Program-made: the position numbers and the translations under genes
NCBI GenBank assembly: GCA_037447655.1
Contig: JBBHKE010001333.1
Location: forward strand, 49,934-112,516
DNA length: 62,583 bases
Direction: 5' to 3'
From: Zygnema cylindricum
Taxonomy: Eukaryota > Streptophyta > Zygnematophyceae > Zygnematales > Zygnemataceae
Shown: one piece after another, positions 23,635-34,370 of the stretch
Layout: the number at the start of each line of letters is the position of its first letter
Numbering within the stretch: the stretch's first letter is position 1
Notes under the pieces: model-generated
Databases searched by the model: none
Told to the model about the DNA's origin: nothing
Seen by the model: only the letters and a program-made list of their open reading frames with translations

Positions 23635-26600
23635 CTATATATATAAATGTATATATGTATATATATATGTATATATATATATATATGTATAAATGTATAT
23701 ATATATGTATGTATATATATACATATATTATTATTATTTTTTATATATATATATATGACATATGATATATATAATATAAACATTAGTGTTGTGTATTGGG
23801 TAAACTCATATCGCGATAAATTCAATATAAATAAATCAAAATATCGAACGGTGAGGGGGCCCCATATATCGCTCCGGGACCAACAAAAAATATTGCGATA
23901 TATCGTAATTCCATCGCGATATATCGTAATTTTATTGCAATATTAGCCTTATCAATATACTGGACCGATACATCGATTATCGGTATGTCAAAAAAAAACA
24001 ATATCGATTATCGGCAAGAGGCTCTCAATACACAACAGTAATAAACATATATCGTGATTTGCTATGAAAATTTATATTTTTCCACGATGCAGAAGTCGAA
24101 TTTTTCCATGTCACAGCGTTCGATTTTTGGTTCATTTACAAAATAAAAAAATCAATCGATCGAAAAGCGAACAACTCTTGTGCTTTTTCGTCGCTAAAAA
24201 ATCTAAAAAAAAGGTGTGCACGGAGAAAAAACGGGCTTGAGAAGCGGAGGAAAAAAAAAAAAAAAAAAACAAAAGTATTACTAACTCTACCACTGATACA
24301 TTGTGTACGGAATCGTCAGATATTTGAACATAAAATAGTGTGGATTTCAAAATTCAAAATAAATTGGACAGGAACTTGACTGAAGTGGATTTTGACACAA
24401 AATCAGAGCGAGGCGTAAATTAGTGTGGATTTTTGTCATTTTCCTCACCTGCTGGAATAATGCCGATGGGAAGTTGAATCGCGGTCCTCCAATCGGGCCT
24501 CTGGAGGAAACCGTTTACCACCTGCAAAGTGAAAACATGACGTCATAGGCTCCATGCTGCCATCAGAACAGTTCTGTTATTCTCAACGACTATCAGTTCT
24601 GTTACTCTCGACGGCTATCGGTTCTGTTACTCTGAACGCTATCAGTTCTGTTATTCTCAACAGCTACCAGTTCCGTTATTTTCAACAGCGTCCGTTACTC
24701 TCAACGACTATCAGTTCTCTTACTCTCTCAACGGCTATGAGTTCCGTTACGCGCAACGGAGAGCGACGGCTACCAGTTCTGTTACTCTCAACGATTATCA
24801 GTGCAGTTACTTCAACGGTTATCAGTTCCGTTAGTTTCAGCGACTATCGGTACTGTTTCTCCCAAAGGCTATCAGTTCCGTTACTCTCAACAAATTGTTC
24901 TTTTTTAAGATGAAATTGTTTTTGAAAAAAAAAAATGAACAGGGGAATCACGGGCGACGTGTAAAACTGGCACATGAAATAGTGGGTCAGATATGAAATA
25001 ATTTAAAAAATATTTGATAAAATAGTTGATAATTTTGAAAAAGAAACTGGAAATATCCATACTAAAATTGGTGCACGTTGAAGCCTGGTAAGTGCAGAGA
25101 AAAAGTGCAAAAAAAAAAACAAAAAAAAGGGAATGTAAGTAACGGTGCGTAACTTTTTTTGGGTCCAAGTGAAATAATTTAGTTCTTGAAAAAAGGAAAA
25201 AGCTGGAAAAAATAAACACTTGGTTTCTGAAAAAAATTTATTGCAGTTTTCATTCTTGGACTTTCCTTCCAACATTTAAGTTTGTTTTCTAGGGTTTTTC
25301 AATTTTTCTATAAATTTGATAAGATGTTTCTAAGGTTTTCTCCAGTTTCTAGAGGCTTTGTGCGATTTTTGGAGGATTTTCTCTAAATATTTTATAAGAT
25401 TTTCCGAGGCTTTTCTCCTATAGATTTTAAATATGATGGTTTGAATATTTTCCTAGAGATTTTTTAAAGATCTTTCTAAGGTTTTTTCAAGAGATTTGTA
25501 AGAATTCTGGAGGATTTCCTAAAGATATTACAAGGTATTTGTAGAGATTTAAACTCGATGTTTTGTGGAATTTTTTAGAGATCTGTAAAGATTCTTCATA
25601 AGTTTTCCTAGAGGTTTTATGATGTTTTCTCAGGGATTATTTCTCAAGGGCTTATGAGATTTCTCGAGGGATTATGAGATTTTTCTAGAAGTTTTATGAG
25701 ATTTCTCGAGGTTTTGGACCAACCTCCACCATTACTCCATCTCCACTGACACATACGATTCCGTCCAATTCGACGAGGTCCAGATTTTTCGCAATTTCGA
25801 CCGCATGCTGGAAATACTGCGTCTCTGTGTCATACAATAAATAGTGTGGCAACATCTCCACCCATTACTATTACATCATCGCAACACTTGACATCAACTC
25901 CGCCAACGACATCTTTCCTGTGACGTCAGATCTTCCTATCATGGCATCATAAAAACATTGCATGATGACATTTTGACATCATCACAATATTGCATCATGA
26001 CATTATGACATCATCCTCAGGTTTTTCTAGGGTTTCTACACACATGGAATTGGACCTCCACTAGTGACTTCGCCTCCACGGATGACATCCTCTGTATCAA
26101 AGTGGTACTTGTTAACATTATTTCCAGGGCTCCTCTCTCCCTCTTTTCTCGCGTTCTCTCTTTTCTCCCTTTCTCTCTTTCTACTTAAGCTCAGCTTGCA
26201 GCATCATTCTCAACTGTGTCCCTCTGTGAAAATTGTCACAAACCTTGTTCGTGAATCATAATTTGTGCTGCATTAAAAAGGGGTTCGACCACTTCGCGAT
26301 AAATATTTAATGCTTTTCCCGGTCCCCCGACTGGATTCACAAGTACCAAAAGCTTTTTCGGTCTTCCTGGAAAAGAGAAACACACTTAAAAAATGTGTCA
26401 GGACCAAAGCTTTGTCATTTGTGAAGAACAAGCTAAGAAATAAGGAAAAATCCAAAAACGACATTTGGTCACTGCCACAAAAAAAAAACCTGTGATTCGC
26501 ATTTCACAGGTTCTTACAAGGTGAATGACGCAAAAAAACATTTAACAATGTCTGGTGCTAATTTAATTGATATTCCAAGTTCTGATTTTGAATCTTTGAA

Positions 26601-27745
26601 CATGTACCGTTTGTTTAATGCCCATGCCCATCATTCGATTTCTAAGTTTAATTGCTCCATGGTCCAATGTGCAATGTCAAATATCCAATTTCCAATGTTT
26701 GTTTATCAGTTTCCGACGTCGAATTCAATCGGTCAATATGCAATGTCCAATGTGCAATGTCCAATCTCTGATTGGTAATGTAAATTTATCCATCCAATAT
26801 TCTATGTCAATTTCTCAACGTCCATTGGGCAATGTGCAATGTCCAATTTATGATGTTAATAGATCAATATCAAATGTATCAATTGCTAAATTTCCGATGT
26901 GCAATGATCAATCTCCAATTTCCCATGTTAGCTTGTCAATTTCCAACGTGCAATGTCCAATTTCCAATGTCAATATCTCAATCCCCAACGCCATGTCAAA
27001 CGTCAAATGACCAATGTCCAATATCACATCTCAAATGTTAAGTTTCTAATGTCCAATGTCGATTTTACAACATACAATGTCAAATGTCCAATGATGCAAA
27101 ATGTCAAATATCCTATGTCCAATGTCTAAAGTTGCTTGTCTAGTGTCCGATGTCCAATGTCCAATGTCCAATGTCCAATGTCCAATGCCCAATGCCCAAT
27201 GTCCAATGTCAAATGCCCAATGTCCAATGTCCAATGTCCATGTCAAATGCTCATCGTTCTATATCTACAATTCCACGCTCAATGTCCAACCTCCACTATC
27301 CAATACCAAGCTTTTGACATCCATTGTCCGACGACCAAATCCTAAACTTAATTCCTTCCATTCAAACTTAGAAGATTCAAGATTTTGCCCGTCATGTCCA
27401 CCATTCTCTCTCACCTGACTCCGATCTCCAACTCTCAAAAGCTTCTCTCCACCTCCCTACCTCCTCCTCCTCCTCCTCCCCAAACTCGAACCTCACCTCT
27501 TTTTTCTCTGTCTTCCCTCTCCCTCCCATACACCCTCCCCCCCCTTTTGTCCCCAAGTAGTACACAGTGAGAGAAGCAGCCCCTGTACGGAATCCTACGC
27601 CATCTTTTTCCATAGAAACCCTTCCATGGTTACGTGACAAGCCCTGCCACTCCAGCACCCCGGCACGTGTGAAGCTGACGTGGACTACCTGGCCAGCCAA
27701 TGAGAGTTGAGCGCTAAGCGTGGGAGGTTTTTCGGTGGAATCCAT
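16222..27745 (-). CDS. SPHK: Sphingosine (long-chain base) kinase, central exons missing
   Basis: Phosphorylates sphingoid long-chain bases with ATP. Phase-compatible minus-strand exons: 27745-27415, 26366-26244, 25824-25724, 24521-24449, 22641-22555, 17782-17681, 17645-17523 and 16416-16222 (stop TAA). Exon 1 encodes the N-terminal lipid-kinase region and ends ESWRSES, running into [19 protein letters not shown] (nucleotide-binding loop). Then come [19 protein letters not shown], the catalytic block [32 protein letters not shown], and much later [13 protein letters not shown] and [13 protein letters not shown] near the C terminus ([11 protein letters not shown]). These match the diacylglycerol/sphingosine kinase fold. 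Between FSIIKG and TLILEIDRF about 130 residues expected from the family were not found; that 4.8-kb intron holds opposite-strand P5B ATPase exons and a hAT remnant. Exon 17782-17681 is the least certain. A decayed gene or undetected exons remain possible. Confidence 0.88.
16402..16756 (-). repeat. Copy of the last-exon splice acceptor in the intron
   Basis: The sequence across the start of the last sphingosine kinase exon (about 16,402-16,432, gagccgctcgaacctactct) recurs, slightly changed, at about 16,725-16,756 in the same orientation. The copy contains the acceptor AG and a few exon bases. Confidence 0.7.
16680..17430. repeat. Two degenerate arrays in the last sphingosine kinase intron
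   Basis: Words of the type TTGAGAAAATTTGTTGAAAAC fill 16,680-17,000; ATTGACATTAAATTGAC words fill 17,060-17,420. Units of ~10-25 bases drift in length. Both lie between exons 17645-17523 and 16416-16222. Confidence 0.75.
17887..18840 (+). CDS. P5B-type ATPase (ATP13A-like), two membrane-domain exons
   Basis: Exon a (17887-18106) follows a TTGCAG acceptor and reads [37 protein letters not shown], then [20 protein letters not shown] and ends LQSQ before GTGAGG. Exon b (18751-18840) reads [12 protein letters not shown] and [11 protein letters not shown] before GTAAAA. The order (hydrophobic segment, K-L-x-x-x-R-P-x-x-x-L, G-Q, F-Q, Q-x-W-Y, ISSFQ) matches the C-terminal membrane half of P5B cation/polyamine transporters such as ATP13A2 and yeast Ypk9, and not P5A (Spf1/MIA). 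No DKTGT, ATP-binding or other exons were found, so only about 100 residues remain. It lies on the opposite strand inside a sphingosine kinase intron: a gene remnant, or part of a gene interleaved with it. Confidence 0.8.
18180..18745 (+). repeat. TTTTGTCCTATTCTAATTGT array filling the P5B intron
   Basis: About twenty degenerate units of 22-30 bases (TTTTGTCC + TATTCTAATTGTATCGAT) fill the intron between the two P5B exons. Open readings across it are spurious. Confidence 0.85.
18841..19604. other. Intronic sequence with a CCCTCT patch
   Basis: A CT-rich patch (18,989-19,110) and two short plus-strand open stretches, including [16 protein letters not shown] near 19,170. The latter looks protein-like but matches no family I recognise. 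No P5B or sphingosine kinase exon was found. Confidence 0.5.
19605..21955. mobile_element. hAT remnant flanked by ~350-bp inverted repeats
   Basis: Bases about 19,605-19,945 and 21,602-21,955 are imperfect inverted copies. Shared blocks include the GTACACAAACAAAATTTGACA region, GCACTACGCGGTTTGT, the GGCGTAYGGT block and M1-like ends (ACACCGCGAATCGTAAT). Between them lies the hAT transposase fragment at 20,203-20,808. This could be a hAT element between two oppositely placed M1 elements, or an element with very long inverted repeats. It sits in the sphingosine kinase intron. Confidence 0.6.
20203..20808 (+). pseudogene. hAT transposase C-terminal fragment
   Basis: The frame shows [13 protein letters not shown], a stop (TAG at about 20,296), then an open run ending with the hAT dimerisation region: [44 protein letters not shown] and the L-L-C-V-R-S-N end. 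These are hallmarks of hAT-family (Ac/Tip100-like) transposases. Only the C-terminal third is present, with internal stops. Confidence 0.85.
22060..22180. repeat. Short copy of dispersed repeat R1
   Basis: Contains GTGACGATTGTATACGTCGACAAT and related words, matching the R1 blocks at 7.2-8.4 kb and 39.4 kb. Non-coding. Confidence 0.5.
23009..23429. mobile_element. MITE, family M3 (421 bp, TA-flanked)
   Basis: TIRs GTGTTGTGTATC and GATACACAACAC lie between TA dinucleotides. The interior is a mosaic of self-complementary words (ATATCG, CGATAT, ATCGGCGATA) that can fold extensively. It lies in sphingosine kinase intron 4. Relatives: 23,786-24,038, 4320-6785 and 62,462 onward. Confidence 0.8.
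23440..23770. repeat. (TA)n / TATATG microsatellite, ~330 bp
   Basis: Alternating TA with interspersed TG and AA steps; it gives a spurious Y/I-rich reading on both strands. It separates two M3 elements. Confidence 0.95.
23786..24038. mobile_element. MITE, family M3 (253 bp)
   Basis: Left end TA then GTGTTGTGTATTGG, right end CAATACACAACAG then TA. The interior carries repeated ATATCGCGATA-type palindromes. A shorter relative of the element at 23,009. Confidence 0.75.
24560..24900. repeat. CTATCAGTTCTGTTACTCTCAACG array in intron 3
   Basis: About fourteen degenerate copies of a 20-26-bp unit (plus-strand orientation) lie in the sphingosine kinase intron between exons 25824-25724 and 24521-24449. 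Confidence 0.85.
25280..25715. repeat. TTTTCTAGAGGTTTTATGAGAT-type array in intron 3
   Basis: Degenerate units of about 20-30 bases built from AGATTTTTC, TAGAGGTTTTATGAG and CTCGAGG words. The array ends next to the exon at 25,724. Confidence 0.75.
26640..27250. repeat. ATGTCCA heptamer array in intron 1
   Basis: A degenerate heptamer array (ATGTCCA, with CCAATTT and CAATGTG variants), most regular at 27,120-27,245 where about fifteen units follow in register. It lies in the first sphingosine kinase intron. Confidence 0.9.
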
Positions 27746-27749
27746 AGGG

Positions 27750-27930
27750 TTTTAGGGAGAGAGAGAGGGGGAAAGAGAGGGAGAGGGAGAGGGGAGAAGG
27801 GAGAGGAGCGGAGAGGGAAAATGGAAAGGGGAAAGGAGAGGGAGAGAGAGAGGGAGAAAGAGAGGGAGAGAGAGAAGAAGAGGGAGAGGAAAAAGGGAGA
27901 GGGAGAGGGAGAGAGATATAAGGACGGGAC
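27750..27930. promoter_or_regulatory. GA/CT-rich tract upstream of the sphingosine kinase start
   Basis: GGGAGAGAG-type sequence on the plus strand, hence a CT-rich tract on the coding strand, lies directly 5' of the ATG at 27,745. CT-rich leaders and promoters are common in plants. No TATA box was assigned. The role is inferred from position only. Confidence 0.35.
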
Positions 27931-28021
27931 CCGGGAAAGAGAGGGAGCGCGCAGGTCAGGCCAAAAGAGGTTAAAATCCGTCCGTATACATTTCGAATAC
28001 AGGCCGTACATTTTTCAACTA

Positions 28022-28524
28022 CAGCGTGAATCGTTATTATTGTTAATGTTTTTTTCGTCTCTATAAACAACTTTTCTCCGTACACGTATGTCATTTTTTA
28101 GATCTGACGGTTACGATTGAAAGGTAAGACTCTCATCTTCCGATTGGCGGTCTTATAACCGAGAATCTGACAAGTGTGTACGGAGAAAAGATGTTTTAAG
28201 CGACGAAATCATAGTTCAAAAGTAGGTGAAAGTAGGCCCATACAATATGCCTATTGCATGCAAAACATACAATATGACCTTAAGACCCATATTGTATTCT
28301 GACCTATTTGGACCAATTAAAACATTCGGACCAAAAAAAATTGTTTACACCGTCAGATTCGGACGATTGGACGGTCGCTGATCAAAGTAGCGATCTAAGA
28401 AGATCACATGAAAAGCACATAACACAACTTACGATAAAGGCGCCGACCAAAGGCCTACCATAAAAACTCCTACTTTTGAACTATGGGCGAAATAACTATT
28501 AACCCTAATAGCGATACACGGTTG
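28022..28524. mobile_element. MITE, family M1, split by an M2 MITE
   Basis: The left TIR CAGCGTGAATCGTTATTA and the right TIR TAATAGCGATACACGGTTG are bounded by TA. The body matches the 54.2-54.6 kb copies (TCCGTACACRYRT, GATCTGACGGTTRCGATTGAAAGGT). It is interrupted by the M2 element at 28,214-28,481, so M2 arrived later. Confidence 0.8.
28214..28481. mobile_element. MITE, family M2 (268 bp), nested in M1
   Basis: TIRs GTTCAAAAGTAGG and CCTACTTTTGAAC lie between TA dinucleotides. The interior is shared, in reverse orientation, with 53,313-53,579. Confidence 0.9.
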
Positions 28525-28960
28525 TACAGCTTTCGTCGGCCTTGAAGTTTTGGACTTTTGGAGTTTGGGCAGCAAGACCAGATTTTGAATATCTCGCACT
28601 AAAAAAAGAGTTGTCAAGTACAGCACGGTAAAGTACGGTACTCATGTCAGCGCTTGTACTTGCTATAATTATTCCAGCAGAACCGCTGTAATAAGGATTA
28701 CAGTTCACCGTAAAAGTTTGTTTTTTACTGGAATCGTACGAATTTCTGCAGCTGCTGTACAGTACATTCTATTGAGTATCATGTATTTGTTGAAAGCCTA
28801 GTTGTACTATAAGTACAGATTTGGACTTTTTTCCGGAAACTACGTAGTATTCGCTACTTTTATATTTTTCATAAAATTCGTAAAAATTTCGCTGTACGGC
28901 AAAATGTACGGAATTTAAAAAAAAAAGATGTTGCACCAATAGCCCGGCCGAAGTTTGAAT
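28525..28960. other. Intergenic, no gene seen
   Basis: AT-rich with GTACGG/TACAGTAC words. No exon or known repeat recognised. Confidence 0.55.
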
Positions 28961-29541
28961 TTATTCAGAAAGGGCCTCTCTGAACACGAATCTGCCATTG
29001 AAGATTCAATAGAAAGCGGCAAGTAAAGGTACCATTGGAACCGCCTTCGACGCTTTCGCGGACCTCACCATAAACATCCATGCCTAGACCTCGCGGAATA
29101 GAGTGGGAGCATGTTAAGGCTCCAGACGAGGGGCTACTTGGAAACAACCTAATATGTATCTATATCTACAGCAACTTCGAATACAATGGTCAAGCAACAA
29201 GGATTATAAACCACCTTTTTGGGAATGTGAAAAGTGGAGGAATTAGAGCTTGCCATATATGTCCGGACGAGGTGAAAGAGGAGTTTATTGCATCAGAAAC
29301 TGAGAGATCTTCTCATGGCTCTCATAAACGTGATGTCCTAATGGATCTAGCCAGAGAACTAAGGTAAAAGGTGTTCAAACTAAAATAACGAAATTATTTC
29401 ATAGGCATAACAAGAAAGAGGTAGATGTAGCATGGGCCAAGGCTTTCTTTGCCAACAACTTACCGTTCCAACTATTAGATGACCCCTATTTTAAGGCAGC
29501 GGTAAAGAAGACCGGGGAGATAGGGGGTTCTTACACGTTAC

Positions 29542-30551
29542 TGCAATTCTGTGTCCTCCATTGGACTACAAAATTCAAGAAGCCTCTAGGTAGTTTTCAA
29601 CTAACCCACTTTCAACCACAACCATTGCTGTCCAAGCATACAAGTTGACAAATCTGGTTGCACCCCTCTACGTTCTGGACTCCCCTGAGTCCGTAGCAAA
29701 AAAGAATCACTGAAAATGGCCAACGAGCCGATAAGTTATGAGGTGGCAAATATGCCAATTTATACAAACTCTCAAAGAGAGAGGTGGTTATTTACTAAAA
29801 CATGCTAAGTCATAATCCTCTCTCACAACCGCTATCAATTACAGTACGATCCAATCAAACAACTGTAAAGTACAAAAAGGTACTACGGCCAATGTCTTTT
29901 TTGTACGACCTGTGTACGACAAGGCCATTTAGTGGACGCGTGTCCACATTTTACTCGTCCTTATGTTCCCCGGAATTCTCGCAACCAAATGTTATCTCTC
30001 CATGTGGCGCCAGATCATGCCACGTTCGAACACCGCCAAAGTGACCATTCCAGGATCTCGACGACGATATGTGCCGTTAGATCAAAACCAACATTAAATG
30101 TTAGCCGTCAAAACAAATGTCCGATTCATTTGTTTCGTGCGGGGTCATGTGCGCACTATATATTAACTAGTACTATGTTCCCACAGTCGTAATTCCGTTA
30201 ATCGGATTAAGGATCATGATAGAGTTTAAGTAATTAATGTACTCTATGTAACTTAACGAACTCTTACGACAAACTGGTCAGAGCTGACGGCTACGCCTCG
30301 CTTTGCTGGTCGGAGGTTCAAGTCTAGCCGAACTAAACCTTTTGTTGAGAGTGACTTATGTCACTCCTTAGTACTGCCTATAGAGCTGAGGCAGCCATGG
30401 CTCCACTACTCTCTCTCTCTCCTTCAGTGACTACAACAAGTATGGGGGATAGAGGAAAGAGGTGGAGGCAGAGTGCTTGCGCTTTTCCTTTGTTTTCCTA
30501 CTAAGTTATCCAGACATAGAAAATACTCCATTAATTTAGTGATTTTCAACA
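29542..30551 (-). repeat. 3' LTR of the copia element (~1.01 kb)
   Basis: Aligns throughout with 34,371-35,346; in + orientation it starts TGCAATTC and ends TTTTCAACA. It contains an antisense tRNA-like block at about 30,270-30,335 and GCTGAGGCAGCCATGGCTCC downstream. Confidence 0.92.
30265..30335 (+). other. tRNA-like block (A/B boxes) in copia 3' LTR, antisense
   Basis: TGGTCAGAGC, like a pol III A box, is followed about 37 bases later by GGTTCAAGTC, a good B box. It is on the strand opposite to the element's transcription. The T-arm stem is imperfect in this copy. The same block is in the other LTR at 35,070-35,140, where the A box is decayed. Confidence 0.45.
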
Positions 30552-30589
30552 CTCTCCTTATTTTCTAGTCTAATTTTAACTTCTCTTTC

Positions 30590-33500
30590 AATCCACATTT
30601 TTCCCTACAATATTTTAACTTGGGAGAGGGCACAGGTTTGGTCATCATGTCAGCCACCATTTCTTCATCAAACCTATACACAAGATTCACAATTTTATTT
30701 TCAATTTTTTCCCTCACGAAGCTCAATCTTATGTCCATATGTTTAGCTTTGAAATGATGTTTTTGATTGGCTGCAATTGCAATGGCAGCCTGATTATCAC
30801 AAAAGACTTCATGCACACCACCTTAATATACCCCAGTTCTTACAACAAGGACTTGACCCACATCAACTCTTTCATAGCAATAAAAAAGGTTATATACTCA
30901 GCCTCTATAGTAGACTGAGCAACCACCTTTTGTTCCTTGTTGCTCCAATATGAAGCACCTTCCCCCACATAGAACACATACCCTGAAGTGCATCTTCTCA
31001 TAGGTGCATCCCCATAACTGACATCATTCCAAGTAGAGATGTCAGTGTGCTCCCCTCCCAAATGCAACTATAACTTTGTGGTTCCCACCAGATATCTCAT
31101 GACTCTCGTAGCTACCTCCTAGTCTCTCTTCCTAGGATCATTAAGACTCCTACAGAGTACTCCAACTGTTGCCGCTATGTCTGGCCTGGTACATTTCATA
31201 TAGTATATTAGACTTCCTACAACTTGCCTGTAAGGGATAGACTTCAAAAACTCTCTCTCTTCTAGACTAATTTGATCATCTAAGATTATCACTCCTCCTT
31301 CTACACTTCCATCACTTACTTTCTTCAAGTCCATGGGAGCAGTACAATTGTTTGCCTTTTCCATCTGGAATTTCTCAAGCATATTACCTATTGTTTCTTT
31401 TTGAGTTAGTTTAATGATCATTTTCCCCTTATCTCTCTCCATTTGGATTCCCAAAATATATCTTGCCTCCCCTAAATCCTTGATGTCAAATCTGCTTCTA
31501 AGATCTTTCTTTAACTTACTGATCTTTTTCAAAGACTTACCTAACACCAGCTGATCATCCACATATATTGCAATAAAAATCACACGATTCTCATCTTCAA
31601 ACATATAGATAGAATGTTCAGAGCAGATCTAGATATATCCCTGACCGGTGAGAAACTCATTTAATTTCTTATTCCACTGTCGAGGAGCCTGCTTCAGTCC
31701 ATATAAGGACTTAATGAGCCTGCAGAATTTGCTCTCTTCTCCTTCCTCCTCGAACCCCTTTGGTTGCCGCATGAAAATTTCTCCCTGTAACTCACCATTG
31801 AGAAAGGCGGTCTTAATATCCATCTGGTGTATTTTCATGTCTTCCGCTCTTGCTAGACTAAGGAGAATCCTTACTGATGGGAAACGAACAACTGGAGCAA
31901 AAGTCTTTTCATAGTCAATCCCCTTCTTTTAGGTGAACCCCTTTGCTACCAAACGAGCCTTATATCTTTCAATGGTATTATCTGGGTTCAGTTTAAGTTT
32001 AAACACCCATTTATAGCCAATCAATTTCCTGTCTGAAGAACAATCCGCTAGTTCCCAAGTATTTGCTTCCACGATGGATGCCATCTCATCATTTATGGCT
32101 CTAATCCATCTCTCTTTCTCCGGAATGTTCATTGCCTCCGAGTATGATTGAGGCTCATCAGGGTGAGATAGCTTAGTTACCTTATGAGCGACATGTTTTT
32201 CTTGTATTCTTTTGCGGCTCCTTCTCCCTCCCTCAAACTCCGAAGCTAGAATGGAGGGAAGTCTTAGATTTCTCCTTACTGTCTCATCGGCTCCCCTATC
32301 CATGGAAGCTGGTTCCGATTTCTCCTCTTCTGTCTCCTCGAAATCCATAGGAATATGTGAGGTTTCCACTAGATCTCCTGTATCTTCAATCTCCCCTGAA
32401 TATGTAATCACTATTTCACTCATGTCCCTTTCGGGACAAAAACGAGTTCTCCTCATTTTCGGACTCAAAATTAATTCTTAGCTTCTTGGTATATTTGAAG
32501 GGGTCAAATGACTTCCCTTCATCCATAAAAACTAGGTGTTTGACCAGAATGATGTCTTGTTTTGCTAAAGTATAGACTCTATATCCCTTGATATCCTCAT
32601 CATATCCTATAAAGTATCCACGTTTTCCCTTAGCATCTAGTTTCCAGTTTTTCCTATCCGTATGAAGACTGTAAACTTGGCTACCGAATCTTTAAGGTGA
32701 GAGATTTTTGGTTTCCTGCCAACATATCTCTCCTAAGGTGTCATTCCTTTTACGGCTGAGGTAAAGACTGTATTTTTAATGTTGTTGGCATAGTTCATGG
32801 CTTTTGCCCAAAATCTCTTTCCTATTTTCTTATCGGCCAACATACTGCATACACTATCTCATAGTGTTCAGTTGAACCTCTCAGCTACCCCATTTTGTTC
32901 CGGGTTATATGGTACAATTTTCTGGTGCTGAACTCCCTCATCTCTCAAGTATTCCTCAAACTGGTTAGAGGTATATTCTCCCCCATTTTCACTCTATATT
33001 CTCTTAATGGGGGTTCCATTCAACTTCTCACTCCAGGCTTTATCTTCTTTGAAGTAAGTTGGTGTTTAACACTTTGTTTTTAGGTAGTAGACTCTTAGAC
33101 TAGTCATTGGTTATTTTCAACATAAACCTCTTCCCTTTGACCGAAGGTATTTTTGCAGGTCCCCAGATATCTATGTTGACCAAATCTAGTAGTTTCTCAC
33201 CCCTATATGTGGTGGCTTTGGGAAAAGGAAGTTTGTGAGCCTTACCTTGAGCAGAGCCACTAAAATCATCCACCATTTCATTATCCCCAAACTGAATGCC
33301 TTCTACTACACCAAGCTTCTTCATTTCCCGCAACCTATCAAAATGCACATGCCCCAACCGCTTATGCCAAATCATCAACTTTGGAACAACAACATAGTAA
33401 GCATTCTTCTTTTCATTACTCATTTTAAGCCTTAACATTCCTTGGCTACCTTTATCTGCCGCGAAGTAGACTTCATCCCCATACTTAGTTGTAAAGACTC

Positions 33501-34110
33501 CCTTTCTAGTGAAGGTATCAAATTCTTTGTCATCTAACCTAAACGTAGAGACAAGATTTTTACTTAGCTGAGGAATATAGAGTACATCTGAGAAGGTGAG
33601 TATAGAAGTCTTACCCTCCACTAAGACTTTCAGATTTATAGACCCCACTAGATCTGTAGTAACCACTCTCCCATCCCCATATGTATCTCTACAGTAGGGA
33701 TCATTCTTAGCTTAGTAAAGAAGTGCTTATCACGACACATATGCATGGATGCACGAGAGTCGATGATCCATCCTTCTTGTGGAGCTTCTCGAATTGCTTC
33801 AAGAGCACACTTATGTTTCTGAGGGATCTCCTTCTCCTCCTGACTCTCGTCAAGAAGAAGCTCCCCATCCTCCTCTTCACAGGACTCGTCCTCGGTCTCT
33901 CCTTTCAATTTTCTGACCACAAGTGCCTTCTTCTTACTTCTAGAAGAATCCCCTCCATGATTCTCTTGGAGCCTCAGCTCGGACAGCCTAACACAATCCG
34001 CTATGAAGTCTCCCGATTTTTTGCAAGAATGACAAAGACCCTTTGGGGGCCTTGGTCCTCTAGAGTGATCTCTCTCTCGTTTGTAGGGCTTCTTCGGATC
34101 CTTCCCCCAC
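30590..34110 (-). pseudogene. copia gag-pol remnant (protease, integrase, RT, RNase H)
   Basis: In element order: a zinc knuckle with a D in place of its histidine (CHSCKKSGDFIADC, about 34,010-34,050); the protease motif WIIDSRASMHMC (about 33,750); GAG-pre-integrase with IWHKRLGHVHFDRL and the integrase start LVNIDIWGPAKIPS (33,100-33,666); and decayed integrase core at 32,500-33,100. Reverse transcriptase covers about 32,050-31,120, with RYKARLVAKGFT, MDIKTAFLNGEL, SLYGLKQAPRQWN and the catalytic YVDD. RNase H covers 31,067-30,565, with STIEAEY and CDNQAAIAIA. Stops and frameshifts break the frame at several points (for example near 31,605, 31,925 and 32,500). Order protease-integrase-RT-RNase H is diagnostic of Ty1/copia. 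Confidence 0.93.
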
Positions 34111-34370
34111 TGGTTTGCTCCTACAGCTAGAGCTTAAATGCTCTTTCCCCCTCTCATAATCTCAATTGTGTTCTCCTGCAAAAGTATCATGCGGACCACT
34201 ACAAGTATCATCCGGACAACTGTGTTCCACTTCCATGAGGTGGACGTTTCACTTGTCCAGGGACAATACCCCTGTGTCGTTTTTCGCACAAAGCCCTTGT
34301 CGTCATGGCTTCCTAATAGATGAACCCTGATCCATGGAAGATGGGCACCCTAGAGGGTGGGCCCATAACA

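Noticed and set aside
23436-23825. 129-codon Y/I-rich frame
   Set aside because: (TA)n microsatellite reading.
24560-24900. Possible CRISPR-like array
   Set aside because: Units are contiguous and degenerate, without unique spacers, inside a eukaryotic intron.
26600-27420. M/S/N-rich frames of ~100 codons
   Set aside because: ATGTCCA heptamer array in a sphingosine kinase intron.
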